From contig NZ_CAMAYF010000002.1 in assembly GCF_945862485.1 (NCBI RefSeq), forward strand, positions 102,659 through 166,658: DNA of 64,000 nt. Direction: 5' to 3'. Positions 18,497 to 26,534 of the stretch are shown piece after piece. Position 1 is the first letter of the stretch. Each line of letters begins with the position of its first letter. Source of the stretch: Sphingorhabdus sp. EL138 (lineage in GTDB: Bacteria; Pseudomonadota; Alphaproteobacteria; Sphingomonadales; Sphingomonadaceae). The notes beneath the pieces were generated by a model that ran no database searches, had not been told where the DNA came from, and worked only from the letters and a program-made list of their open reading frames with translations. Made by a program: the position numbers and the translations under genes.

Positions 18497-19312
18497 ATGA
18501 TTTTTGAAACTACTTACCCAAAGCCCGAACCAACAGACATTGCTGATTGCCTAAAATTCGTTGTTCCGGAACATCTCTGTGTGGGCGGCGCTGCCGAACC
18601 GTTTTTATACGGTGGAAGCGGGTTTGCTGCGTGCGTGGCGGCTATGGAATATTTCACCGGCCTGCCCGCGATATTCGCGTCGGCGCAATTCACGGGCAAA
18701 GGCCGCAATGGGGATATCATCAGCATTTTGCCAGAATATATTTCGGGCGGAAATAGCATCAAACAATGCTGGCTACGCGCGCAGATTGGAGATGCACCTT
18801 TTGCGACCCTGTTGGGTGCCACCGGTGCACGCGACGACGATACAGTGCATCAAGGTGTTAAAGCGCCAAATGTTCTTCAACCGCACGAATGCGAAGAGCG
18901 ATCCGTTGCCCGGCAAATTTCAAGTAATCTGAATGCGCTTTTCGAATTTCGGCTTGCTAGCGGTCAACTTCCTGATCAGCGGGACTGGACGGGCGCCATT
19001 GGGCAAGACACTGCTTTTTGGATACGCAAGCGGTCTGGCATCCCTGTATCGCGTATGGAGTTGCCAGTCATTGCAGACCTCGCGGCGATGGCCTTGCCGA
19101 GCGCGATGGGAAAGCCGGCAAGCGGCAACAGCCTCGACAACAATATTAGGTTCGTGAGAGAAGCAGACAGCGAGTGGATATTGTCCTGCACCCAAGTGGC
19201 GTCGGTGCAAAATGGGTTGACCCACATCGGGACCAACATATTTTCACAAGACGGATCCATTTTGGCCGTTGCCAGTCAATCTATGATTCTACGAGTACGC
19301 CCGCCAACTTGA
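18497..19312 (+). CDS. Thioesterase-fold (TesB-like) family protein
   Basis: A 271-residue paralog of the protein at 14321-15121. Shared blocks include FLYGGSGFAACVAAMEYF, ASAQF, SGNSLDNNIRF and VASQSMILRVRP. ATG 18497 gives an N terminus matching the paralog (MIFE versus MFEL). A TTG at 18479, overlapping the SDR stop, is an alternative; neither has a clear ribosome site, so translational coupling is likely. Function: acyl-CoA thioesterase or acyl-CoA-binding relative. The two copies flank the ligase/E2 divergent promoter, suggesting different intermediates of one route. Confidence 0.78.
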   Translation: MIFETTYPKPEPTDIADCLKFVVPEHLCVGGAAEPFLYGGSGFAACVAAMEYFTGLPAIFASAQFTGKGRNGDIISILPEYISGGNSIKQCWLRAQIGDAPFATLLGATGARDDDTVHQGVKAPNVLQPHECEERSVARQISSNLNALFEFRLASGQLPDQRDWTGAIGQDTAFWIRKRSGIPVSRMELPVIADLAAMALPSAMGKPASGNSLDNNIRFVREADSEWILSCTQVASVQNGLTHIGTNIFSQDGSILAVASQSMILRVRPPT

Positions 19313-19333
19313 ATTGCTGAGTGGTCCATTTCC

Positions 19334-19349
19334 TCCAAAGTGCTTTGGA
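19334..19349. terminator. Possible short bidirectional terminator
   Basis: TCCAAAG and CTTTGGA are perfect inverted arms separated by two bases, in the 44-bp gap between the convergent TesB-like and TetR genes. The stem is short and lacks a strong T-run, so this could equally be a small palindromic protein site. Confidence 0.3.
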
Positions 19350-19356
19350 ACCGTTG

Positions 19357-19902
19357 TCATGCTTTCGGTAAACCGGCGCAAAGCAATACGGTATGTAGCT
19401 TTATCATGTCACGAAACTCATCGGCACTCGTGGCGACATTGCGCAGTCCACGTGCACCATAAAGCAGTACGTTGGCAATTTCGCGCGCTGGGGTCGTGCT
19501 TGTCACGTCGCTGTCCAAAACAATATCAGCAAAAAAGTCCACAAACATTGTGTATATTTCGCGCACGACTGGAAATTTGAGATCGTCCATATCCCTTGCA
19601 TCCGGCGCGGTTTGTTGAAGATCGTACACGCGTAACAGCAGCATCTCACAGGCCGTAACCAGCTTTTGTTCAATACCATCGCACTGCGCGATGGCTTGCC
19701 GGATTTCTTCCAACCGCTGATTTGCCATATGCATCGTTGCAGCAGAAAAAACCTGCTCTTTACCAGGAAACAACAGATATAAGGCAGGCCGCGACATGCC
19801 CGCCGCCTTGGCGATGTCCCCCATAGTCGTCCGCGCATATCCGTAGCGGAGGAAAACTTCACCAGCAGCTTCAACAGTCCGTGTTAACTTTTCATCTGCC
19901 AT
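19357..19902 (-). CDS. TetR-family transcriptional regulator
   Basis: A 181-residue regulator. The N-terminal helix-turn-helix is typical (GEVFLRYGYARTTMGDIAKA, AGMSRPALYLLFPGKEQVF), followed by an all-helical ligand domain (residues 65-180) of no recognised specificity. It is convergent with the ligase-SDR-TesB operon. A palindrome 62-74 bp upstream of its start is a candidate autoregulatory operator. It probably senses an acyl-CoA or pathway compound. Confidence 0.9.
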   Translation of the reverse strand: MADEKLTRTVEAAGEVFLRYGYARTTMGDIAKAAGMSRPALYLLFPGKEQVFSAATMHMANQRLEEIRQAIAQCDGIEQKLVTACEMLLLRVYDLQQTAPDARDMDDLKFPVVREIYTMFVDFFADIVLDSDVTSTTPAREIANVLLYGARGLRNVATSADEFRDMIKLHTVLLCAGLPKA

Positions 19903-19963
19903 AGAAAACTCGTAAATCTCATTATGGTCCCTCTGCCTTTCGCCAAGCAGGATTGAACGTTAC

Positions 19964-19976
19964 GACGAATTTCGTC
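19964..19976. promoter_or_regulatory. Palindromic candidate operator upstream of TetR gene
   Basis: GACGAA and TTCGTC flank a single T, and the whole is bracketed by direct copies of GAACGT (19955-19960 and 19978-19983). It lies 62 bp upstream of the TetR start in a 288-bp gap (19903-20190) that otherwise holds no gene I can support. Confidence 0.42.
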
Positions 19977-20190
19977 AGAACGTCAAACAATCAAAGAGAT
20001 TAGAAATTTTTAACGGCATGTCGATCTAGGCGCTATGTACATGGGAGGGCAGTCAAAGCCGATACACGCAGTTTTATACAAGCTGTAAATAGCACAGCGG
20101 TCGCCGCTTTCAAACCAGCAGGGCCGCGCACTCTGGTTGAGAACACGGCCCCGCAGCGATATAATTAATAATCCAAATTGAAAACGACGA

Positions 20191-21015
20191 TCATTCCCCT
20201 GAGAATATTGGTTTTTCCTTAGAGCCAAACACGCGGATAGCCGCGACATTATCCTTGGTACGTGACGTCCTATTCACAGCTTGTGCTTCCGTTTCAAAAG
20301 CCGAATGCAGATCGATACGTTGGGCAAGCCCGACAATCTGTTTGATCTCCGACAGGGCAATCGTCGCGTCATTGGCGATTTCCATGGCCACTTCGCGCGC
20401 GCGCGCCACAAAATCATCAGCAGGCGCGACTTCACACACCATGCCCCAATCAAGTGCAGTTGCCGCATCAATGCGTTCGGCGCGCATCAAAATCCGCTTG
20501 GTCCGCAATATCCCGACATTGCGGGACAAAAGCCAGCCAAGGCCTGAATCGGTCGCGGAAGCCAGATTTTTGAACGGCGCTTGAAACCATGCTTTGTCAG
20601 ACGCGATCACATAATCGGCGGCAAGGCACATGCCCATACCAATACCAACGGCAAGACCGTTTGGCGCAGCAATTACTGGAATAGATACTGCGTGCAGACG
20701 ACGCAGCAACGGATGAAAAAATGTTTCAACGCCGCCCATAACGGGAAGTTTGTTATTGCCTTCCGCTAACGCCTTGCGATTACCCATCAGGTTCACACCG
20801 GCACAAAAAGCACGCCCCTCCCCTGTGATCATCAAAGCGCGGCATTTGCGGCGGGGCTTTGCAATTTCGTTCAGCACAGTTGCAATGGATTCGCCCATGT
20901 CCTGGCCCATCGCGTTTAAACGCTCTGGATCATTCAATGTCATAATCGCAAGCGGGCCATCAAATTCAAGCCGAACGAAAGGATAGTCGATTGTTTCAAC
21001 TGCTGCGTTTTCCAA
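20191..21015 (-). CDS. Enoyl-CoA hydratase/isomerase family protein
   Basis: A 274-residue crotonase with the oxyanion segments GRAFCAGVNLMG near residue 70 and NGLAVGIGMGMCLAADYVIA near residue 120, then ATDSGLGWLLSRNVG. The C terminus GSKEKPIFSGE is typical of the hydratase group. It is last of a three-gene leftward operon after the nitronate monooxygenase-like and carboxymuconolactone decarboxylase-like genes. The acyl substrate is unknown. Confidence 0.92.
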   Translation of the reverse strand: MENAAVETIDYPFVRLEFDGPLAIMTLNDPERLNAMGQDMGESIATVLNEIAKPRRKCRALMITGEGRAFCAGVNLMGNRKALAEGNNKLPVMGGVETFFHPLLRRLHAVSIPVIAAPNGLAVGIGMGMCLAADYVIASDKAWFQAPFKNLASATDSGLGWLLSRNVGILRTKRILMRAERIDAATALDWGMVCEVAPADDFVARAREVAMEIANDATIALSEIKQIVGLAQRIDLHSAFETEAQAVNRTSRTKDNVAAIRVFGSKEKPIFSGE

Positions 21016-21051
21016 AACTAATTTCCCTTTTTATTTAATAGTCGGCTAGTG

Positions 21052-21627
21052 TTAGTCCTTGGACAATCTAGCTGCCTCATTTGCTTTTTTCCAGAAATCC
21101 CCGCCCAGAACTGCATCAATTTCAAGCTCAGCGACCTCGGAAACGCGCACGAAAAGCATATATATGCCGATAACGTGGATCAATTCCACAATCTGGCGTG
21201 GGCTATAGAATGCGGCGACAGCGTTGAAGACAAAGTCATCCACGCGTACTGTCTTTACGACCTGACGGGTGAAGGCGAGCAATGCGCGTTCACGCTCGTT
21301 AAACATGGGATCGCCAAAGCGATCATTGGCGATTGCCGCAACTTTTTCGTCGGGAATGCCCATGGATTTGGAAACTTGAAGATGCTGCGCCCATTCATAT
21401 TCGCCACGGTCAAGGTGAAGCACGGCAAGCACGCAAATCTGGCGCTCCAGTGGCGGAATTTCGATGCCTGACATCATCCCCTGCACGGCCATGCCGACGC
21501 CAGGCTGCATTGACACCGCATGGGCAAGCAGGCGGCTCATACTTAGCTTCCCGCCGGGGGCATTGTCATAACGATCGCGTTGCTCAGGGGTGAGATCTTC
21601 AACGGCAACAAGCGGAATGCGGTTCAT
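21052..21627 (-). CDS. Carboxymuconolactone decarboxylase-family protein
   Basis: A 191-residue AhpD-like all-helical protein. The diagnostic segment is LDRGEYEWAQHLQVSKSMGI near residue 80, with no CxxC, so it is not a redox-active AhpD. ATG 21627 has GAGAGGA at ideal distance, so a longer TTG start at 21642 is rejected. Homologs lacking CxxC act as decarboxylases or are uncharacterised. It lies 11 bp after the nitronate monooxygenase-like gene and may process a ring-derived acid. Confidence 0.88.
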   Translation of the reverse strand: MNRIPLVAVEDLTPEQRDRYDNAPGGKLSMSRLLAHAVSMQPGVGMAVQGMMSGIEIPPLERQICVLAVLHLDRGEYEWAQHLQVSKSMGIPDEKVAAIANDRFGDPMFNERERALLAFTRQVVKTVRVDDFVFNAVAAFYSPRQIVELIHVIGIYMLFVRVSEVAELEIDAVLGGDFWKKANEAARLSKD

Positions 21628-21638
21628 GGATTTTCCTC

Positions 21639-22643
21639 TCAATCAACGGATTTTGCGTCAAGTGCCTGGTCAACAAGGCGCGCAACGTCGGCATAGCTTG
21701 GCGTATCACAGGCTGCGACATATTCACGCCGTAAGCGATTGATTAACTCTGCCGTAGTCGGAATGTCGTCAATCAGTTCAACCCCTTGGCCCGCACTCCA
21801 GATTGTCACCCATGGGACCGCACCCTCGGGCAATTCAGGCCGGATAGCTCCTGGTGGTATTTCGGGCAGATTGTCGGGATCAATTCCCACCCGCACCAAT
21901 GATTTCTTAAGCCAGTTTGCTGCACCTCCTGCCACGCGCGGCGTGAAGATAAGGTCGTTTGATGCGCTCGAAACCAGCATCGCTTTATAATCATCCGGCG
22001 CGTTGGATTCCTGCGTGGCGATGAAACGGGTGCCGAGATAGGCAAGATCCGCACCAAGAATTTCAGCCGCACGGATGGCGGCACCGTTGCCAATGCAGCC
22101 GGCCATGATGATAGTGCCATCAAACATCTCTCGCACCCTGGGGATGAATGCCAGGTGATTGATTTGCCCTGAATGGCCGCCGCCGCCCGAACCGATGCAT
22201 GTCAACCCGTCTGCCTTCGCCTCGATCGCCTTTTCTGCAAAACGGATGTTGGTCACATCATGAAAGACCTTCCCACCCCAATCATGCACTTGGCGAATGA
22301 GATCAGTGGGATCGCCCATCGCGCTTATTATGATTTCGACTCCGTGCTTTGCGCAGACCTCAAGATGCCTGCGCATCTCATCATCTGGTAAGCGCGAGAG
22401 GTTGACCGCGATCGGTCCGATCCGCGCTTCAGGGTTCTCCCCCTTATGAATTTTCAGCGCTTCGCCGATTTGCTCCAGCCATGCCTCGAAAGTTCCGAAA
22501 TCCTTTGCGTTTTGACGCGGCAGCGCTCCGATAAGGCCGCCTTTACATGCCTCACGCACCAGCGCGGGACTTGAAACGCGAAACATCGGCGCACATACAG
22601 CAGGTAAGTTCATGCGGTCTCGAAATGAATGGTCAAGCGCCAT
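21639..22643 (-). CDS. Nitronate monooxygenase-like (2-nitropropane dioxygenase family) flavoprotein
   Basis: A 334-residue TIM-barrel FMN protein. N-terminal APMFRVSSPALVREACKGG, central GLTCIGSGGGGHSGQ carrying the conserved His, and GCIGNGAAIRAAEILGADLA with LGTRF downstream are family marks. In catabolic clusters this family often acts on enoyl or keto compounds rather than nitronates, so the named activity is uncertain. It heads a leftward three-gene operon, divergent from a nitroreductase. Confidence 0.88.
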   Translation of the reverse strand: MALDHSFRDRMNLPAVCAPMFRVSSPALVREACKGGLIGALPRQNAKDFGTFEAWLEQIGEALKIHKGENPEARIGPIAVNLSRLPDDEMRRHLEVCAKHGVEIIISAMGDPTDLIRQVHDWGGKVFHDVTNIRFAEKAIEAKADGLTCIGSGGGGHSGQINHLAFIPRVREMFDGTIIMAGCIGNGAAIRAAEILGADLAYLGTRFIATQESNAPDDYKAMLVSSASNDLIFTPRVAGGAANWLKKSLVRVGIDPDNLPEIPPGAIRPELPEGAVPWVTIWSAGQGVELIDDIPTTAELINRLRREYVAACDTPSYADVARLVDQALDAKSVD

Positions 22644-22733
22644 AAAAAGGGCATTCCTCTAAGTTTGATAGCTTTTTGTATTCAGTTTAATCGTATAGAT
22701 ATTTAAGCATCCGTATGGCAAGAGGATATCGAC

Positions 22734-23474
22734 GTGTGTTGGCGCATGCGCCGGATTATGGAGGGCATGGAATTGAGCACTGATTCAAAAATCGCTGAAG
22801 CCTATGAAGCCGTTGTCATGGGACGCCGAAGCATCAGGGGCTACAAGCCGGACGCCGTTCCGATGGCGCTCGTCCGCGAAGTGATCGCTTTGGCCATGCG
22901 CGCGCCGTCGTCACTCAACACGCAGCCCTGGAACTTTACGGTGGTGAGCGGTGCAGCACTGGACGCCATCCGCCAAGGTAACACCGAACGCAATCTTGCC
23001 GGCGTGCCATCGTCGCGGGAATTTACCGCCAGCGAGGGCTATGAAGGCGCCCACCGCGAACGCCAAATTGGTGTAGCCAAGCAATTGTTCGCGGCAATGG
23101 ACATTGCCCGTGATGACAAAGTTAAGCGTAAAGAGTGGGTCTTGCGTGGGTTCCGCCAGTTCGACGCGCCGGTTTCAATCATCGTGACCTATGATAAGAT
23201 ACTGAAAGGTAATGACATCGCACCGTTTGACTGCGGCGCGGTGATTAATGCTCTGGTCAACGCAGCATGGTCACGCGGGCTCGGCTGCGTCATCAACAGC
23301 CAAGGCATCATGCAATCACCTGTAGTGCGTGAACATGCACAGATTCCCGACGACCAGTTGATCATGATGTGCGTCGCCATGGGCTGGCCAGACGATAGTT
23401 TTCCGGCGAATGCGGTCGTGTCAGAACGGAAACCGATTGAGAAAGCCGTTACATTTATCGGCTTCGACGAATAA
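22734..23474 (+). CDS. Nitroreductase-family flavoprotein
   Basis: A 246-residue FMN oxidoreductase with RRSIRGYKPDAVP near residue 30 and RAPSSLNTQPWNFTVVSG near residue 60, which bind FMN. GTG 22734 is chosen because AGAGGA lies seven bases upstream; ATG 22767 is a shorter alternative starting MELSTDSKI. Family members reduce nitroaromatics, quinones or enones. In this setting an enone or dehydrogenation step is as likely as nitroreduction. It is divergent from the nitronate monooxygenase-like operon across 90 bp. Confidence 0.9.
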   Translation: MCWRMRRIMEGMELSTDSKIAEAYEAVVMGRRSIRGYKPDAVPMALVREVIALAMRAPSSLNTQPWNFTVVSGAALDAIRQGNTERNLAGVPSSREFTASEGYEGAHRERQIGVAKQLFAAMDIARDDKVKRKEWVLRGFRQFDAPVSIIVTYDKILKGNDIAPFDCGAVINALVNAAWSRGLGCVINSQGIMQSPVVREHAQIPDDQLIMMCVAMGWPDDSFPANAVVSERKPIEKAVTFIGFDE

Positions 23475-23483
23475 AGACCTGCT

Positions 23484-24314
23484 TCAACCTTTTGGCATGA
23501 ATTCGGAAAAGGCCTGCTTGTAATCAGTGTACCAGCGGGAGAGTGCAGGACGGTTCTCGGTAATATCGCCAGCGCTCCACAGAATGCGTGCGTTATCAAC
23601 CTCGCGGCTTGTTTCGTTGTCGAGGCACCACAAATAAAAATCGCCACGCGAAATACCGGCCATCATGACATCGACGACTTCTTCCGGCATCCAAGCTCCA
23701 TCAGGCTTCGTGCCAAAATGGGCCTTCATCATGCCCGTATAGGTAAATCCGGGAACCAGCAGATGTGCACTCACTCGTCCCTGCGTTTCTTCACGCAAGC
23801 TGTGTGCCAGCCCTTCAGTCAGCGCTTTAACACCTGATTTGCTAACATTATAGGCCGTGTCACCAGGTGGTTGTGTGATACCCTGCTTCGATCCGGTATT
23901 GATGACTAAGCCGGGGGCATCCCCTGCAACCATAGCAGGGACAAACGCTTGCACACCATATGCAACACCCATCAGATTGGTGCCAATCACTCGGTCCCAA
24001 CCGTCAGGATTGGAGTATGCGTTTCCGCCCCGCCCTGTTCCAGCATTGTTCATCAGTACAGATACAGGCCCCACATTCTGCGACACGTGCGCCGCCAATG
24101 CATTGACCGCATCACGGTCCGACACATCGGTGGCTATGGCAACCGCGTTTCCGCCTATCGCATCCCGCGCTGCCGAGAGCTTGTCAGCATCACGGTCTGC
24201 AAGCACGACAATCATGCCCAGACCGGCGAGCCTCTGTGCAACAGCAAGGCCAATGCCATCGGCGGCTCCGATAATGACGGCTATGTTACCAGCGGCAATG
24301 GCGGGGTGGTTCAT
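23484..24314 (-). CDS. Short-chain dehydrogenase/reductase at end of the NPN operon
   Basis: A 276-residue SDR. The cofactor motif is IGAADGIG, then NNAGTGRGG, serine in NTGSKQGI, and catalytic AYNVSKSG. The C-terminal part MAGISRGDFYLWCLDN is extended and resembles the SDR at 35267-36139 in the opposite operon (GALRGDFYIVTHS), so the two operons carry paired SDRs. AAGGA precedes ATG 24314. It is last in the leftward nickel-pincer operon, 14 bp after the QPRTase-fold gene. It may oxidise or reduce the hydroxyl or ketone handled by the LarA-like protein. Confidence 0.92.
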   Translation of the reverse strand: MNHPAIAAGNIAVIIGAADGIGLAVAQRLAGLGMIVVLADRDADKLSAARDAIGGNAVAIATDVSDRDAVNALAAHVSQNVGPVSVLMNNAGTGRGGNAYSNPDGWDRVIGTNLMGVAYGVQAFVPAMVAGDAPGLVINTGSKQGITQPPGDTAYNVSKSGVKALTEGLAHSLREETQGRVSAHLLVPGFTYTGMMKAHFGTKPDGAWMPEEVVDVMMAGISRGDFYLWCLDNETSREVDNARILWSAGDITENRPALSRWYTDYKQAFSEFMPKG

Positions 24315-24328
24315 GGCTAGATCCTTTG

Positions 24329-25141
24329 TCAGGCAGGGTGTTTGGAAACAACCCGAAGGCGCAGGTCGAGTAAGGGCGCATCCAATATGGCGCGGCCGAC
24401 GTCGACTGCATCGGCCCCTGCCTCTGCCGCTGGCACCAGATCCTGCAAACGGACACCGCCACCAAATGCCAGCCGCACGTCCCGCCGCAATCCAAGCCGC
24501 GTGAGTTCGGCGTGCACGTCGGCTAAATCGGCTAGGTCGGCGGTATCAACCATGATGATCCCTGCGCCCGTACGCACCGACGAAACGGCTTCGGCGACTG
24601 ATTTAACCTGCACGGCCACCGGACCATGACCGACGGCAACGCCCGCCTTAATCGCGGCATCCACACCACCCAGCATGATAACAGCGTTTTTACCGACATA
24701 GACAAAATCGCCAGCAACAAGCCGCGGCAAGATACCAGAAACAGCAAGCCCGGCGCGCAGCAATTGCTTCAAAGCCAAAGGCAATTTCTTCCATCCGCCG
24801 CAAGCAATGGAAAGGCCGGCAGGCGCAGATTCGCGAAACGTCTTCGCGCGCGTCGCAATTCCCGAAGCAAAACCGAGAGGCCCAAGCACATAGTCTTCCG
24901 CAACGCCCAAATGCGCTGCCTCACCAATCAGTTCGATAAGTGGCTGTCCTGCGGATACGGCATCTCCTTCCGCCACCAGCAATCTCCACGATCCGTTCGG
25001 TCCTAACGAGTCCGACGGGTCGACAAAACCAGTGCCTGCAATGATGCCATCCTCGCAGGCTTCGACAATGGCACGATAAAGGCCCGTTGCGCCGCCAAGC
25101 AGGCTTCCGGCGATGTCTGCTGCCGCAGGTGCTGGGTTCAC
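24329..25141 (-). CDS. Quinolinate phosphoribosyltransferase-fold protein (NadC/ModD-like)
   Basis: A 270-residue protein of the NadC fold. The second half is recognisable: VGKNAVIMLGG, IIMVDTADLAD, and LAFGGGVRLQDLVPAAEAGA, then DAVDVGRAILDAP, matching the barrel strands of QPRTase. The canonical TRKT and HR active-site residues are replaced (GGWKKLP, VSGILPRL), so the substrate may differ. It starts at GTG 25141 overlapping the LarC stop (GTGA). In an operon that makes a nicotinate-derived cofactor, it could supply nicotinate mononucleotide or a relative. A ModD-type role in molybdenum metabolism is a less likely alternative. Confidence 0.75.
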   Translation of the reverse strand: MNPAPAAADIAGSLLGGATGLYRAIVEACEDGIIAGTGFVDPSDSLGPNGSWRLLVAEGDAVSAGQPLIELIGEAAHLGVAEDYVLGPLGFASGIATRAKTFRESAPAGLSIACGGWKKLPLALKQLLRAGLAVSGILPRLVAGDFVYVGKNAVIMLGGVDAAIKAGVAVGHGPVAVQVKSVAEAVSSVRTGAGIIMVDTADLADLADVHAELTRLGLRRDVRLAFGGGVRLQDLVPAAEAGADAVDVGRAILDAPLLDLRLRVVSKHPA

Positions 25142-25869
25142 ATTGTCACCAAAAAGAAATTCGCGCCGTTGGGGAGGTTTTCGAACACCTTGCCGCCATA
25201 AGCACGCGCAGAGGTGACCACTTTACATTGCGGCCACTTGCCAAAACGCGCACCAGCCGCTTTCAAAAAAGCCAATGCGGTCGGTGTGACCGTTTCACCG
25301 CTAGCGTCCGCTCCGTATACTGGAACGCCGTTGAGCATCTCCTGAACCGCGGGTGGCAGGCTGGCCAATAGTCCATGTTCGCAACGGATTATGCCATCAC
25401 ACATCGGCAGAGGGCTGCAATGGAACTCGGCCGGGTCAATCTTTGTGAACAGCGCTGCAGCAACGCAGGTGTCTAAAATAGAATCGAGAGCGCCAACCTC
25501 ATGAAAATGCACTTCGTCCACCGAACATCCATGCACGGTGGCTTCTGCTTCGGCCAATATCGCAAACGCTTTTGTTGCCAGCGATTTTGCCGCATCGGTC
25601 AACCCGCTGCGTTCTATGATGTCATAAATCGTTTTTGGCGTGCGGTGGTGGTGTTCATGCGGAAGGGTAATGCGCGCCTGAAATCCGGTAATCCAATTCA
25701 CATGATGCGGTTCAACGGTCACGCAATCATGCAGCGCTTCCACCCCGATACTATCGACCAGAGCCGACAGTTCGGCATTGCTTACCCCTGCCAGTCGGGC
25801 AAGGCCCGTCAGCAGCATATCGCCGCTAATCCCCGAAGGTGTGCGCAAAACGATCGATTGGCGCTTCAT
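25138..25869 (-). CDS. larC: LarC-like nickel insertion protein, N-terminal half only
   Basis: A 243-residue protein. It has the LarC opening TPSGISGDMLLTGLARLAG, a short histidine patch HEHHHR near residue 67, and VHFHEVGALDSILDTCVAAA near residue 120, ending after GGKVFENLPNGANFFLV. Characterised LarC proteins have about 420 residues, with a C-terminal CTP-dependent insertase domain (LarC2 part). That half is absent here and no frameshift remnant follows, because the next gene starts at once. ATG 25869 overlaps larB by four bases with AAGGA upstream. It should bind nickel and the pincer precursor; the nucleotide-activation step must come from another protein. Confidence 0.88.
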   Translation of the reverse strand: MKRQSIVLRTPSGISGDMLLTGLARLAGVSNAELSALVDSIGVEALHDCVTVEPHHVNWITGFQARITLPHEHHHRTPKTIYDIIERSGLTDAAKSLATKAFAILAEAEATVHGCSVDEVHFHEVGALDSILDTCVAAALFTKIDPAEFHCSPLPMCDGIIRCEHGLLASLPPAVQEMLNGVPVYGADASGETVTPTALAFLKAAGARFGKWPQCKVVTSARAYGGKVFENLPNGANFFLVTM

Positions 25870-26534
25870 GTCGTGTTCCTTGAAATCATATTGAGTATCC
25901 GGATCGCGCCGCACGCCGCACCAAAGCCATTGTCGATGTTGGTCACCAAAACGCCCTGCCCGCAGCTTGATAACATGGAATGCAATGCGCTCGTTCCGCC
26001 TGCTGCCACACCATATCCAGTCGAAGACGGAACCGCGATGACGGGCTGTCCAGTTAATCCGCCCATCACAGAGGCAAGAGCAGCATCCCATCCCGCCACA
26101 ACAATCACAAGATCAAATGTTTTGATATGGTCTATCCGCGCCAACAAGCGGTGGATGCCCGCGACACCAACATCGGCAATACGTTCCGCATGGATACCCG
26201 AAAATTGCAATGTGCGCATCGCCTCACCCGCTACGCGTAGGTCCGATGTTCCTGCTGTTACCACTGCGACTGAAAATGGCCGCGGTGGAAGAGTGCCATG
26301 CAAGTAGGCTGTGTGCGATTGTATATCATAATCCAACGACGCCCCGCTATTGATCGTGAGATCTGAATATTGATCAGGCAACAGCCTTGTAAACAGAGCG
26401 GGCGCACTAATGTTCTTCGAAAGCTCCTGATAGATTGCGTCTAACGCAATCGGGTCTTTACCCTCGCAGAAAATAGCTTCCGGCATTCCCAATCTTGTTA
26501 GGCGGTCTTCATCATGCACAAATCCGCTGTTCAT
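25866..26534 (-). CDS. larB: LarB, pyridinium-3,5-biscarboxylate mononucleotide synthase
   Basis: A 222-residue member of the AIR-carboxylase-like LarB family. The C-terminal PurE-like domain shows VTAGTSDLRVAGEAMRT, IADVGVAGIHRLLARI, VVAGWDAALASVMGGL, AVPSSTGYGVAAGGTSALHS, and TNIDNGFGAACGAIRI. LarB carboxylates nicotinate adenine dinucleotide and releases AMP, the first step of nickel-pincer nucleotide synthesis. Trp replaces the common Met in VVAGM. GGAGG precedes ATG 26534. It overlaps larE and larC by four bases each. Confidence 0.93.
   Translation of the reverse strand: MNSGFVHDEDRLTRLGMPEAIFCEGKDPIALDAIYQELSKNISAPALFTRLLPDQYSDLTINSGASLDYDIQSHTAYLHGTLPPRPFSVAVVTAGTSDLRVAGEAMRTLQFSGIHAERIADVGVAGIHRLLARIDHIKTFDLVIVVAGWDAALASVMGGLTGQPVIAVPSSTGYGVAAGGTSALHSMLSSCGQGVLVTNIDNGFGAACGAIRILNMISRNTT

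Noticed and set aside
25870-26091. N-terminal extension of LarC upstream of 25869
   Set aside because: The extra residues are larB read in another frame. A good ribosome site and GISGDM-type start fit ATG 25869.
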